From NCBI GenBank assembly GCA_937914725.1, contig CALDMJ010000141.1, positions 1 through 19,725 of the forward strand: a stretch of DNA of 19,725 nucleotides, in the 5' to 3' direction. Source of the DNA: an uncultured Clostridia bacterium. GTDB taxonomy: Bacteria > Bacillota > Clostridia > Christensenellales > UBA1242. The notes under the pieces are model-generated. The model saw only the letters and a list, made by a program, of their open reading frames with translations. It was not told where the DNA came from and did no database searches. Shown here in pieces: positions 1 to 6,720 of the stretch (its first letter is position 1; every line of letters starts with the position of its first letter). Position numbers and translations under genes: made by a program.

Positions 1-17
1 GGGGGGGGGGGGGGGGG
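1..17. other. Poly-G run at the window edge
   Basis: The first 17 bases are all G, directly followed by AT-rich sequence. Nothing else in this AT-rich window resembles it. Long G runs are typical of two-colour Illumina read ends with no signal, so this most likely marks a contig end and is not real genomic sequence. Confidence 0.75.
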
Positions 18-149
18 TATGAAGTTTATCCACAATTAGTACAAACCCTAAACAAAAAATATTGCAAAAATGCAAGACAGTATACACAAAATACTGCGAA
101 AAATGGTACAAAAAATAAATACAAAACGTCGCCACCTATTACTCAAGTA

Positions 150-1835
150 ATGTTGTGGCTTTTGGGGTTTTGTATATTTGCAGCATTTTCGCTATGTCCT
201 CTTGCTGGACTTGCCACACGCTATAATCTAACAGCAGGCGGGCCCAAAGCAGACACATTCTATATCAACGCGCCCGTGTTCATAGCAGGCGATAGTGCCC
301 GCAGTGAAACAACGGGTTCTGCGAACACAAGCACAGGTGTCGTGAACACTGGCATCAAGCCACTATTTAAAATAGACGGAACAGTGGACGCAGATGTTCT
401 TGCCGATTTGTTAAATATGGTTAATGATAGTGAAGTAATGAAAAATCCCATTGGTACTGGTGGAGTGAAATACTATTCAGCAAAGAACTTTGGGCAATAT
501 GCTAACCTAACAGGCGCCCAAAAAGGCAACGCACAAATACTTGTAAAACTGTTTGAAACGACGGATTTTGAAGAAGCAGAGAATGCTAACAACGTAAATG
601 AAGCATCGGCTCAATACTGGCAAGCAGTATATCGCTCAGTAAACGGCGAAAATGACGTCCTCACACTCTATATGGTGCGCCCATATGTCACTACATCATT
701 TAACCCAAGTTCTCAGGATGGTGAAGGATACATACGTGAAGGTAACTACTCTCACAGTTATTTGAGGGATAAAACTGTTTTGCCATTATATGAAACATTG
801 AAAAGCATATATAGCGCCCTCGACAAATATGTAGTTGCCCCATATCAACTATCGTCAAGTGGAGCAAGTGATATGAGTAAAACGACGATTGAAAATCCAG
901 TCTTTTTGAATCTCGGCGGCTGGCAAAGCAGTGCATACCAAACGTCATATAACAAAGAAGGGGTATTATATAGCACAAACAGTGGCATTGGTTCAAGTGG
1001 GTCTATGAATGGGAGTACAAATTTTGGGGTAGAGAATGGAATGGATGGACTTAGTGGTGCGCACAGCCGATGGAGCGGCACGGTTGAGTCAGTATACAAC
1101 GACAAGTTGTGGGTACCAAGTGGATATGAAGTACTGCACACAGGATACGGAAGCAGTAACGCAGTTGCTGAGGATGGCACTACAGGTCGCAAAGTTGAAA
1201 ATGGGAAATACTATGACGAGGGGAATGACATAGTATGGTTGAGTAGTTCCCCAAGTGCAAGCGCAACCCCGTCAAATTCGAACAGTTTCGCGAACCGAAC
1301 TGGGCTATGGGAACTCAGCGCGTACGACCGAGCATCATATTACATGACATGGTTGCGCTCTGGTCTTTCCCCCTCAGATTCTAATGGTTATTCAAATCAT
1401 TCCCGCGGAATTTATGACGATGGCGACAGCGGTTATCCTGACGTTAGCAGCAACTACGGCGTTCGAGTAGCGCTCCATCTCTCTTTGGGTGCTCTTGCAT
1501 CACCTATGGAAGAAACAGCGTTGAATATATCAGCTACAAATAATGCCGCTAACAGTTTACTTGTGCTCACAGTTATGGAGGGAAATACGCGCATTGCGGA
1601 ATATTCTTGCGTAAGTGGAACATTCAATGCAAATGTAACGCTAGATTGGAATAAAACCTACAAAATTATAGCTACTCGACCATTTGGCTGCAGTCTGGAA
1701 GTCGAATTAGATGAAGTTTTACTATCTCCAACAGCTTTTGCTTATTACGAAATTTATACGGCAGAAAATGCAAGTATGAATATATCGTTTATGTTAACAG
1801 GTGATAATTCGTGGAATAATTGCATTGTAATATGA
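150..1835 (+). CDS. Secreted/surface protein with DUF6273-like C-terminal region, 5' end uncertain
   Basis: From the ATG at 150 the product is 561 residues. It opens with a hydrophobic stretch (residues 2-20) ending in AGLA, a plausible signal peptidase I site, and has no lipobox. The bulk is rich in Ser, Gly, Asn and Tyr with few Lys, as is usual for exported proteins. Around residues 315-450 it shows KLWVPSGYEV, a WLRSG motif and then GVRVALHLSL. This matches the pattern of DUF6273-type domains (WLRS followed by GVRPAL), common in surface proteins of uncultured Clostridia; function is unknown. A beta-rich tail of about 110 residues follows. The start is doubtful: no Shine-Dalgarno precedes 150, no Lys/Arg n-region precedes the hydrophobic core, and the same frame is open to base 1. 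A basic n-region lies in another frame immediately upstream. No clear terminator follows. Confidence 0.75.
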   Translation: MLWLLGFCIFAAFSLCPLAGLATRYNLTAGGPKADTFYINAPVFIAGDSARSETTGSANTSTGVVNTGIKPLFKIDGTVDADVLADLLNMVNDSEVMKNPIGTGGVKYYSAKNFGQYANLTGAQKGNAQILVKLFETTDFEEAENANNVNEASAQYWQAVYRSVNGENDVLTLYMVRPYVTTSFNPSSQDGEGYIREGNYSHSYLRDKTVLPLYETLKSIYSALDKYVVAPYQLSSSGASDMSKTTIENPVFLNLGGWQSSAYQTSYNKEGVLYSTNSGIGSSGSMNGSTNFGVENGMDGLSGAHSRWSGTVESVYNDKLWVPSGYEVLHTGYGSSNAVAEDGTTGRKVENGKYYDEGNDIVWLSSSPSASATPSNSNSFANRTGLWELSAYDRASYYMTWLRSGLSPSDSNGYSNHSRGIYDDGDSGYPDVSSNYGVRVALHLSLGALASPMEETALNISATNNAANSLLVLTVMEGNTRIAEYSCVSGTFNANVTLDWNKTYKIIATRPFGCSLEVELDEVLLSPTAFAYYEIYTAENASMNISFMLTGDNSWNNCIVI

Positions 1836-2203
1836 TTTACTATACTTTGGGTAAAAAATATAAAAAAGTAATAGACATTCATTTTGCTTCCACTATCTTT
1901 TCATTTTACGTATCAATTTATTTTTACTTTTTGTAGAAAATTGTTGTGTTTTGTAGTATTTTGCTTGCAAAACACGCTTTTTATGTGTTATAATCATATA
2001 TTGATTTTGATAAAAATTCACATTTTTATTTGCAAAGCACAAAATTGATGAAAAAATTCAAATTTTAATAACTACAAGTGTGCATATAAATGATTTACAA
2101 AATCAAGCTTTGTCAAAAATAATGAATAAATTTGTGCAACAAGCGCGCAACCAACATAAATGATGTGCTATCATATATAATAAATAGAGCAGGGAGAAAA
2201 TAT
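1836..2203 (+). other. AT-rich intergenic region with long sepF leader
   Basis: This stretch is very AT-rich and holds no convincing ORF or terminator. It contains the sepF promoter and then about 200 nt of leader. The leader carries an imperfect direct repeat of the form TTGATnAAAAATTCAnATTTT at about 2006-2028 and 2044-2066. I see no recognisable riboswitch. Confidence 0.5.
1965..1994 (+). promoter_or_regulatory. Probable sepF promoter (extended -10)
   Basis: The -35 is TTGCAA at 1965-1970, then an 18-nt spacer and TATAAT at 1989-1994 preceded by TGT (extended -10). The same TTGCAA / TGn-TATAAT layout recurs before rplS and the rubrerythrin gene. The predicted start near 2001 leaves a leader of about 200 nt before sepF. 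Confidence 0.6.
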
Positions 2204-2650
2204 ATGGGAATTTTTGATTGGATGACAAAGGATACCGAAAGTAGTAACGAGTCAGAGCGCGAACAAGCACTCAACAACATAGTTAGCCCCGAAGATGAGG
2301 ACGCAAGAAAGCGCAAACTAGCGTTTGAACGCCTCACGCGCGGCGAAAATCCTATAAAAGATAAGGATGAGACGCCAAAGTATTCGTCAGCAACAAATGA
2401 AAGCGCTCAAGGCTCGCAAGATGTCAGCGTTTTTAACATAAAAACAAACCAAGATTTGGATGTCGTTGTCGATTATATCAATCGTGGCGAACCCGTCATC
2501 GCAAACCTCGGCAAAGTGCCTAAAAATGAGCAACAGCGCGTGCAAGACTTTTTGTCAGGTGTAGTGTTCGCTCTCAACGCCAATATTAGCTTGCTAGTGC
2601 AAGATATGTTTCTTATCACGCCCGCGGGCATAGTCATAAAGCAGCGCTAA
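2204..2650 (+). CDS. sepF: Cell division protein SepF
   Basis: The product is 148 residues. SepF is a membrane-binding FtsZ partner that tethers and bundles the Z-ring at midcell in Gram-positive bacteria. The N-terminus MGIFDWMTK is the expected amphipathic membrane-binding helix. A charged linker spans about residues 12-70, and the conserved SepF/DUF552 core fills residues 73-148, with FNIKTNQDLD, the GEPVIANLG segment and a final ITPAGIVI strand. Length is normal for the family (about 140-150). I chose ATG 2204 over in-frame upstream ATGs because AGGGAG at 2191-2196 lies 7 nt before it and the protein then begins with the canonical MGIFDW. The gene stands alone here, away from the ylm/divIVA cluster where sepF is often found. 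Identification is secure. Confidence 0.95.
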   Translation: MGIFDWMTKDTESSNESEREQALNNIVSPEDEDARKRKLAFERLTRGENPIKDKDETPKYSSATNESAQGSQDVSVFNIKTNQDLDVVVDYINRGEPVIANLGKVPKNEQQRVQDFLSGVVFALNANISLLVQDMFLITPAGIVIKQR

Positions 2651-2757
2651 AAGATGAGAAAAGCGGAAATTGTTGGATTATAGTATATCCCGCTATTAAG
2701 ATTTTTCATTCACATTGAAAATTGAATTTAAAATTGGTGAAAAATACTGCAAAATGC

Positions 2758-2786
2758 TTGACTTAATACAACGCATATAGTATAAT
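2758..2786 (+). promoter_or_regulatory. Strong promoter of the structured RNA / tRNA-Trp unit
   Basis: TTGACT at 2758-2763, a 17-nt spacer and TATAAT at 2781-2786. Transcription should begin near 2793 and run through the structured RNA and tRNA-Trp to the terminator at 3023-3046. Confidence 0.75.
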
Positions 2787-2792
2787 AATTGT

Positions 2793-2941
2793 TGCAAGCC
2801 GATATTAGGCGGTGCTAAAACGCTTGTTGCTTTTGCGCGTTATGTGTAAAATTGCGGACGAAAAACCTATGTAAAGCTTGTTTGAATGTGCTTTATTAAT
2901 TACATAGCCGTCTGTAGTCAAAAGTTCGGTGTTTTAGCACT
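2793..2941 (+). ncRNA. Candidate rod-like structured RNA co-transcribed with tRNA-Trp
   Basis: About 149 nt lie between the promoter and the tRNA, with no ORF. The sequence folds by eye into a long interrupted rod. The closing stem is 2811-2824 with 2928-2941 (14 pairs, including a perfect 10-bp core GTGCTAAAAC/GTTTTAGCAC). The second stem is 2829-2835 with 2919-2925. An asymmetric open region follows (2836-2854 against 2915-2918). The distal arm has CGGACG 2855-2860 with CGTCTG 2909-2914 and CTATGTAA 2867-2874 with TTACATAG 2900-2907. A small GCC/GGC hairpin (2798-2800/2808-2810) sits at the 5' end. The closing stem ends only 4 nt before the mature tRNA, so RNase P cleavage would create its 3' end. 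The stem-bubble-stem layout resembles 6S RNA in outline, but I recognise no 6S sequence. It could also be an unusual tRNA leader. Confidence 0.6.
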
Positions 2942-2945
2942 TAAT

Positions 2946-3021
2946 AGGAGATTAGCTCAATTGGTAGAGCGCCGGTCTCCAAAACCGTAGGTTGGGAGTT
3001 CGATTCTCTCATCTCCTGCCA
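2946..3021 (+). tRNA. tRNA-Trp (anticodon CCA)
   Basis: The acceptor stem AGGAGAT (2946-2952) pairs fully with ATCTCCT (3011-3017). The D stem is GCTC/GAGC. The anticodon loop is CTCCAAA with CCA at 2979-2981, and the T arm is GGGAG-TTCGATT-CTCTC. Discriminator G is followed by an encoded CCA. The outermost anticodon-stem pair (2972/2988) is a C-U mismatch; the rest is regular. It is the last gene of the unit that starts at the 2758 promoter. Confidence 0.95.
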
Positions 3022-3022
3022 A

Positions 3023-3046
3023 ATGCCCCCTCAGCGGGGCATTTTT
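3023..3046 (+). terminator. Intrinsic terminator after tRNA-Trp
   Basis: ATGCCCC (3023-3029) pairs with GGGGCAT (3036-3042) across a short loop, directly followed by a T run. It starts within two bases of the tRNA CCA end and closes the tRNA transcript. Confidence 0.85.
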
Positions 3047-3093
3047 GCATTTAAGAGTTTGTGTTGAGTTGCGAATGCGCGTTTTTTTTAAAA

Positions 3094-3232
3094 TTGAATT
3101 GTTTTTACATTGCTGCATTATATGTGCATCCTATTGATGGGTAAAACTGCATTGCGAGCAAGCCAAATATTCTCTTAATCAAGGTGAAATACTACAACAA
3201 TGCGATAAATTTTATCGCATTGTTGTTTTTTG
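3094..3232 (+). ncRNA. Possible small RNA ending in an orphan terminator
   Basis: A very strong hairpin (ACAACAATGCGATAAA near 3193-3208 with its complement to about 3225, then TTTTTT) is an intrinsic terminator on the plus strand, yet no gene ends before it. The tRNA unit already terminates at 3046. A weak promoter (TTGAAT 3094-3099, TTATAT 3118-3123) could start an RNA near 3130 containing a small CATC/GATG hairpin. The terminator is well supported; the RNA gene is only a possibility. Confidence 0.3.
3193..3232 (+). terminator. Strong intrinsic terminator without an upstream gene
   Basis: A near-perfect stem of about 14-16 bp, almost a continuous palindrome centred on AAATTT, is followed by six T. 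There is no matching T run on the other strand, so it acts on plus-strand transcripts. Confidence 0.75.
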
Positions 3233-3283
3233 TATAATGTACGTATATTTTTTTGCAAAAGTACGAATTAGCAGTTCAAAAAC

Positions 3284-3313
3284 TTGACAAATGTTCATAA
3301 AATATATTACAAT
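3284..3313 (+). promoter_or_regulatory. Promoter of the NfeD-SPFH operon
   Basis: TTGACA (3284-3289), an 18-nt spacer and TACAAT (3308-3313). The predicted start near 3320 gives a leader of about 50 nt. Confidence 0.7.
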
Positions 3314-3370
3314 ATCATCATAAACATTCATAACAAAGAAATATTAGAAAACTAAAGGAGGGGTGTGCAA

Positions 3371-3979
3371 ATGGAAATGATTTGGGTGTGGCTCGCGGTC
3401 GTCGCAGTCAGCTTGATTGTAGAATTTATGAGTTGGGATTTGACCTCAATTTGGTTCGCAGTAGCAGGGCTTGTATCCTTGATTTTATCAGCAATCGACG
3501 GCATCGCTTGGGAAGTGCAGCTTGTTGTTTTCATCGTCATTTCAGCGCTTTTGCTGATTTTTGTGCGCAAAATTTGTCGCAAACTTTTGCTCAAAAACGC
3601 GAACACAAAAACGAATGTCGATGCCTATGTGGGTAAGTGTTCTAAACTCTTGAAAGCAATCGGCGCGGACGAAAACTATGGCGAGGTTAAGTTCAATGGT
3701 GTCATTTGGCAAGCAATGAGCGAAACTGGCGAAGAAATCGGGGCAGGTGCTGAAGTTGAAGTAGTTAGAGTCGAAGGCAATAAAATGGTCGTAAAACTAT
3801 CAAAGTCAGCAAGTGTTGTTGTCGAACAAACTGAACCCGTTGAAAAAGAGACCGTCGGCAGAGAACTCGAAAATGTTATCAGTGTCGAAATGCCTGAAAG
3901 TAAGGAACGTCCTACAGAAACTGCAGAAAAAAGTAAAACAACAAAAAAAGCGAAAAAAGTTCAAGACGAAAACAAATAG
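3371..3979 (+). CDS. NfeD family membrane protein
   Basis: The product is 202 residues. NfeD proteins are partners of SPFH/stomatin-type membrane scaffolds. Two hydrophobic stretches fill residues 4-65 (with the WFAVAGLVSL region and the VVFIVISALLLIF helix), followed by a basic RKICRK stop-transfer. Residues 80-140 form the soluble OB-fold domain: an N-T-K-T-N-V-D-A-Y-V-G-K entry, the G-E-V-K-F-N-G-V-I-W strand and the GAEVEVVRVEGNKMVVK ending. A charged Lys/Glu/Thr tail of about 55 residues is longer than usual. ATG 3371 is preferred because AGGAGG (3356-3361) lies 9 nt before it; the GTG at 3365 would be too close. It is the first gene of a two-gene operon with the SPFH gene 20 bp downstream, the classic NfeD/SPFH pairing. 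Cellular role is inferred only at family level. Confidence 0.9.
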   Translation: MEMIWVWLAVVAVSLIVEFMSWDLTSIWFAVAGLVSLILSAIDGIAWEVQLVVFIVISALLLIFVRKICRKLLLKNANTKTNVDAYVGKCSKLLKAIGADENYGEVKFNGVIWQAMSETGEEIGAGAEVEVVRVEGNKMVVKLSKSASVVVEQTEPVEKETVGRELENVISVEMPESKERPTETAEKSKTTKKAKKVQDENK

Positions 3980-3999
3980 TACGCAATAAGGAGAAAAAT

Positions 4000-4998
4000 A
4001 TGAGCACAATAGGAATTATTTTTATAGTACTCGGCGTCATTGCACTTGCAATTTTGTGCGCAAGCGTTAGAGTAATCAAACAATCAACAGCAGTCGTAGT
4101 TGAAAGGCTTGGCAAATATAGTCGTACACTCGAAACAGGTGTGCATTTTATCATACCGTTCTTTGATAGACCGGGCAGACCAATTTCACTAAAGGAAATG
4201 GTTGCCGACTTTAAGCCTCAACCAGTTATCACAAAAGACAACGTCACAATGCAAATAGACACTGTCGTTTATTTCCAAATCACTGACCCAAAACTCTACA
4301 CATACGGCGTAGATAGACCAATCAATGCAATCGAAAATTTGACCGCAACAACATTGCGTAATATCGTCGGCGAACTTGAACTTGACGAAACACTTACAAG
4401 TAGAGATACCGTCAACACAAAAATGCGTCAGATTTTGGACGAAGCCACTGACCCGTGGGGCATCAAAATCAACCGCGTTGAATTGAAGAATATTCTCCCA
4501 CCACGCGACATCCAAGATGCAATGGAAAAACAAATGCGCGCTGAACGTGAAAGACGTGAGGCAATCTTGAAAGCCGAAGGTGAAAAGCGCTCCAGCATTT
4601 TGGTTGCTGAAGGTGAGAAACAAAGTAAAATCTTGAAAGCGGAAGCTGATAAGCAAGCCGAAATCTTGCGTGCTGAAGCTGTAAAACAAGCAGAAATTTT
4701 GCGTGCTGAAGCGCAAAAAATTGCGTACATTAGCGAAGCGCAAGGTCAAGCGGAAGCAATAGAACTGATCACTAAAGCAAATCCAGATGGCGCATACGTC
4801 ACATTGCAAGGTTTTGAAGCGTTAAAGACCCTTGCAAACGGCAATGCTACAAAAATTATTGTTCCAAGCGAAATTCAAAATGTAGCAGGACTATTGACAA
4901 GTGTAACCGAAACAATAACAAATATGCCAAAGGGTGACAAAGTTAGTGCACAAAACGCTGACTCAAAAAATAAAAAAACAACAAAAACTGATAAATAA
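4000..4998 (+). CDS. SPFH/band 7 (stomatin-like, QmcA type) membrane scaffold protein
   Basis: The product is 332 residues. Proteins of this family oligomerise at the membrane into scaffolds or microdomains. One N-terminal membrane helix (residues 5-25) is followed by the SPFH domain: VVVERLGKYSRTLETGVHFI, then KDNVTMQIDTVVYFQITDP, then the TLRNIVGELELDE segment and the WGIKINRVELKNI strand. Residues about 170-250 form a long Ala/Glu/Lys coiled coil containing five tandem 11-residue repeats (4564-4728) of the type ILKAEGEKQSK. The C-terminus is Lys/Thr-rich. Start ATG 4000 has AAGGAG at 3988-3993, 6 nt upstream. It is the second gene of the NfeD operon. It resembles E. coli QmcA more than flotillin or HflK/C. 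Family assignment is secure; substrate or partner is unknown. Confidence 0.93.
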   Translation: MSTIGIIFIVLGVIALAILCASVRVIKQSTAVVVERLGKYSRTLETGVHFIIPFFDRPGRPISLKEMVADFKPQPVITKDNVTMQIDTVVYFQITDPKLYTYGVDRPINAIENLTATTLRNIVGELELDETLTSRDTVNTKMRQILDEATDPWGIKINRVELKNILPPRDIQDAMEKQMRAERERREAILKAEGEKRSSILVAEGEKQSKILKAEADKQAEILRAEAVKQAEILRAEAQKIAYISEAQGQAEAIELITKANPDGAYVTLQGFEALKTLANGNATKIIVPSEIQNVAGLLTSVTETITNMPKGDKVSAQNADSKNKKTTKTDK

Positions 4999-5013
4999 AA
5001 GTAATTAAAACAC

Positions 5014-5044
5014 AAAGAGTTGCAGCGATTTGCAACTCTTTTGA
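5014..5044 (+). terminator. Hairpin between the SPFH gene and cysS
   Basis: A perfect 11-bp stem, AAAGAGTTGCA (5014-5024) with TGCAACTCTTT (5031-5041), has a 6-nt loop and only a short T tract. It ends just before the cysS ribosome binding site. It may be a weak terminator or partial read-through point, since I see no strong separate cysS promoter in this short gap. Confidence 0.55.
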
Positions 5045-5061
5045 AAGGAAAGAAAAAGAAA

Positions 5062-5400
5062 ATGTTAAAATTATATAATACCGCAAGCAAGCAAAAAGAA
5101 GTGTTCAAGTCCATTCATCCAAATGAAGTGACAATGTATTCTTGCGGTATGACAGTTTATTCGCATCCACATTTAGGGCATTTGAAAGCGTACCTTATGA
5201 GTGATGTTTTGGCGCGCTATCTTCGCGACCTCGGCTATCGTGTAAAACACGTGATGAACGTCACGGATGTCGGGCACAACCTCGACGATGCAGACGATGC
5301 CGACGACAAAATGGAAGTTCGCGCTCGTCAAGAAAATTTGACGCCGTGGGATATCGCTAGAAAGTACGAAAAATGTTTTTTGAAAATCTTGCCGAAATGA
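5062..5400 (+). CDS. cysS: Cysteinyl-tRNA synthetase, N-terminal part (frame broken after residue 106)
   Basis: This frame encodes the N-terminal third of CysRS, which charges tRNA-Cys in an ATP-dependent reaction in the cytoplasm. Visible class I features are the Zn-binding Cys28 in the YSCGMTVY motif, the HIGH box as HLGH (residues 37-40) and VMNVTDVGHNLDDADD, typical of CysRS. Homology ends at Lys104-Cys105-Phe106; the frame then runs 6 off-family codons to a TGA at 5398-5400. The remainder of the enzyme continues in the -1 frame from the run of six T at 5376-5381. ATG 5062 is chosen because GAAAGGAAAG precedes it and the protein begins with the expected short Leu-Tyr-Asn-Thr start. Either the sequence lacks one T, or the gene is recoded or decayed. 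Confidence 0.9.
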   Translation: MLKLYNTASKQKEVFKSIHPNEVTMYSCGMTVYSHPHLGHLKAYLMSDVLARYLRDLGYRVKHVMNVTDVGHNLDDADDADDKMEVRARQENLTPWDIARKYEKCFLKILPK

Positions 5401-6479
5401 ATATTGTCCGTCCAACAATCATCGCGCGCGCTACCGAAAATGTGCCATATATGATTGACCTAATCAAAAAGCTTGAAGCAAATGGCTACGTTTACAAAAC
5501 AAGCGTCGGCTTGCAATTTGACACGTCAAAGTTTCCCAAATACGCCGAGTTTGCGCACCTAGATTTGGAGAATCAACAAGCAGGGGCGCGCGTCGCAGTC
5601 GATGACGAACGCCGAAATCCGTGGGATTTCGCGCTTTGGATTTTGAACAAGCCAAACCACATTATGAAATGGGATAGTCCGTGGGGGGTAGGTTATCCGG
5701 GTTGGCACATAGAATGCAGCGCAATGTGCTTACATTATTTGGGTGAACAAGTAGACATCCACACAGGTGGAATTGAGCATATCAAAATTCACCACACAAA
5801 CGAAATTGCACAAAGCGAGGGGGCAACAGGTAAAAAATTTGTCAATTACTGGTTGCATAGCGGGCATTTGATGGCTGATGGCACAAAGATGAGCAAATCT
5901 CTCGGCAATGGCTACAATATCGACGATTTGAAATCGCGCGGCTATCACCCACTTGCGCATAGATATATGCTCTTAAAAGGAGACTACAAAAAGTCTTTCA
6001 ACTTCACGTGGGAAAATGTTCACAACGCGCAAATAGAGCTTGTCAAAATTTGGCGTGCAGTCAGTGAAATTGCCGATTGCGTCGGCGGGCAAATTCTCGA
6101 CAAGTATTTGACAAAGTTCCGCGACGCACTCGACGACGACTTGAATACATCGCTCGCAATAACCGAACTTTGGAATTTGCTAAACAGCAAAGAAGCACCT
6201 GCCGACAAACTCGCAACGCTTGAAAAGTTTGATAAAGTGCTAGGGCTTGACCTAGAAAACGCCGACTACCGCTTGAACGAACTTGAGGACTATCAAGGAA
6301 TCAGCCAATTAGACAAACAAGCAGCGCGCCTATTGCTAAAGGACCGCGAACAAGCGCGTAAAGACAAAGACTATGCCAAGGCGGATGAAATTCGTAACAG
6401 AATCGACGCAATGGGCTTTGAGGTTTTGGATAGTAAAAATGGTTCACAAATTAGACTCAAAGAGTTTGGCAAACTCTAA
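5373..6479 (+). CDS. cysS: Cysteinyl-tRNA synthetase, C-terminal part (-1 frame)
   Basis: This frame carries the rest of CysRS and overlaps the N-terminal part. It contains WDSPWGVGYPGWHIECSAM with the next Zn-ligand Cys, the HTGGIEHIKIHHTNE motif (Zn ligands and active site), and KMSKSLGN, which is residues 276-280 of the joined protein. The DALRD anticodon-binding region (FRDALDDDLNTSLAI) and the C-terminal tail with ARKDKDYAKADEIRNRI follow. Joining the two frames at the T run gives about 472 residues, the normal size, and no conserved block is missing. The apparent ATG at 5373 is not a real start. All catalytic motifs are intact, which argues against long-standing decay. A bidirectional hairpin follows at 6537-6570. 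Confidence 0.92.
   Translation: MFFENLAEMNIVRPTIIARATENVPYMIDLIKKLEANGYVYKTSVGLQFDTSKFPKYAEFAHLDLENQQAGARVAVDDERRNPWDFALWILNKPNHIMKWDSPWGVGYPGWHIECSAMCLHYLGEQVDIHTGGIEHIKIHHTNEIAQSEGATGKKFVNYWLHSGHLMADGTKMSKSLGNGYNIDDLKSRGYHPLAHRYMLLKGDYKKSFNFTWENVHNAQIELVKIWRAVSEIADCVGGQILDKYLTKFRDALDDDLNTSLAITELWNLLNSKEAPADKLATLEKFDKVLGLDLENADYRLNELEDYQGISQLDKQAARLLLKDREQARKDKDYAKADEIRNRIDAMGFEVLDSKNGSQIRLKEFGKL
5376..5382 (+). other. Frameshift site in cysS (T TTT TTG)
   Basis: In the upstream frame the heptamer reads T TTT TTG, which fits the X XXY YYZ pattern for -1 tandem slippage (compare HIV-1 T TTT TTA). Seven T instead of six would restore one continuous reading frame. A one-base homopolymer deletion, either true or a sequencing error, is the simplest explanation. 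Confidence 0.8.
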
Positions 6480-6536
6480 AAAGTTAAACAAGTTAGTAAT
6501 TTTTATCTTTGTTAAAACAGTATCATTAACTATAAA

Positions 6537-6577
6537 GAAATCGCACAAAAGTTTGCACTTGTGCGATTTCTTTTGTT
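6537..6577. terminator. Bidirectional terminator between cysS and nifJ
   Basis: A perfect 12-bp stem, GAAATCGCACAA (6537-6548) with TTGTGCGATTTC (6559-6570), has a 10-nt loop, followed by TTTTGTT on the plus strand and TTTATA on the minus strand. It lies between convergent genes and probably serves both. Confidence 0.8.
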
Positions 6578-6720
6578 GCAATTTTTGAGAAGTCTATATA
6601 TTTAAATCTTTTTTATACCAAACATTTTTCAACTTAAAATGGTGTAAATATTCCGTTTGAGACACTTTATAGTTTGGCTTTATATGTGTTGCAAGATGTT
6701 GGTAGCGTTGTTCACAAAAA

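Noticed and set aside
2132..2203. 24-residue N-terminal extension of SepF
   Set aside because: No ribosome site, and SepF proteins begin with MGIFDW-type helices, matching ATG 2204.
3071..3090. GCG-AATG-CGC plus T run as a second terminator
   Set aside because: Only a 3-bp stem; the strong terminator at 3023-3046 already ends the tRNA unit.
4189..4809. 206-residue minus-strand ORF within the SPFH gene
   Set aside because: Cys/Phe-rich shadow of a clear SPFH coding frame; no start signals.
6601..6720. Inverted repeat TTTATACCA / TGGTGTAAA as nifJ terminator
   Set aside because: Loop of 19 nt and no T run on the minus strand; the 6537-6570 hairpin is a better candidate.
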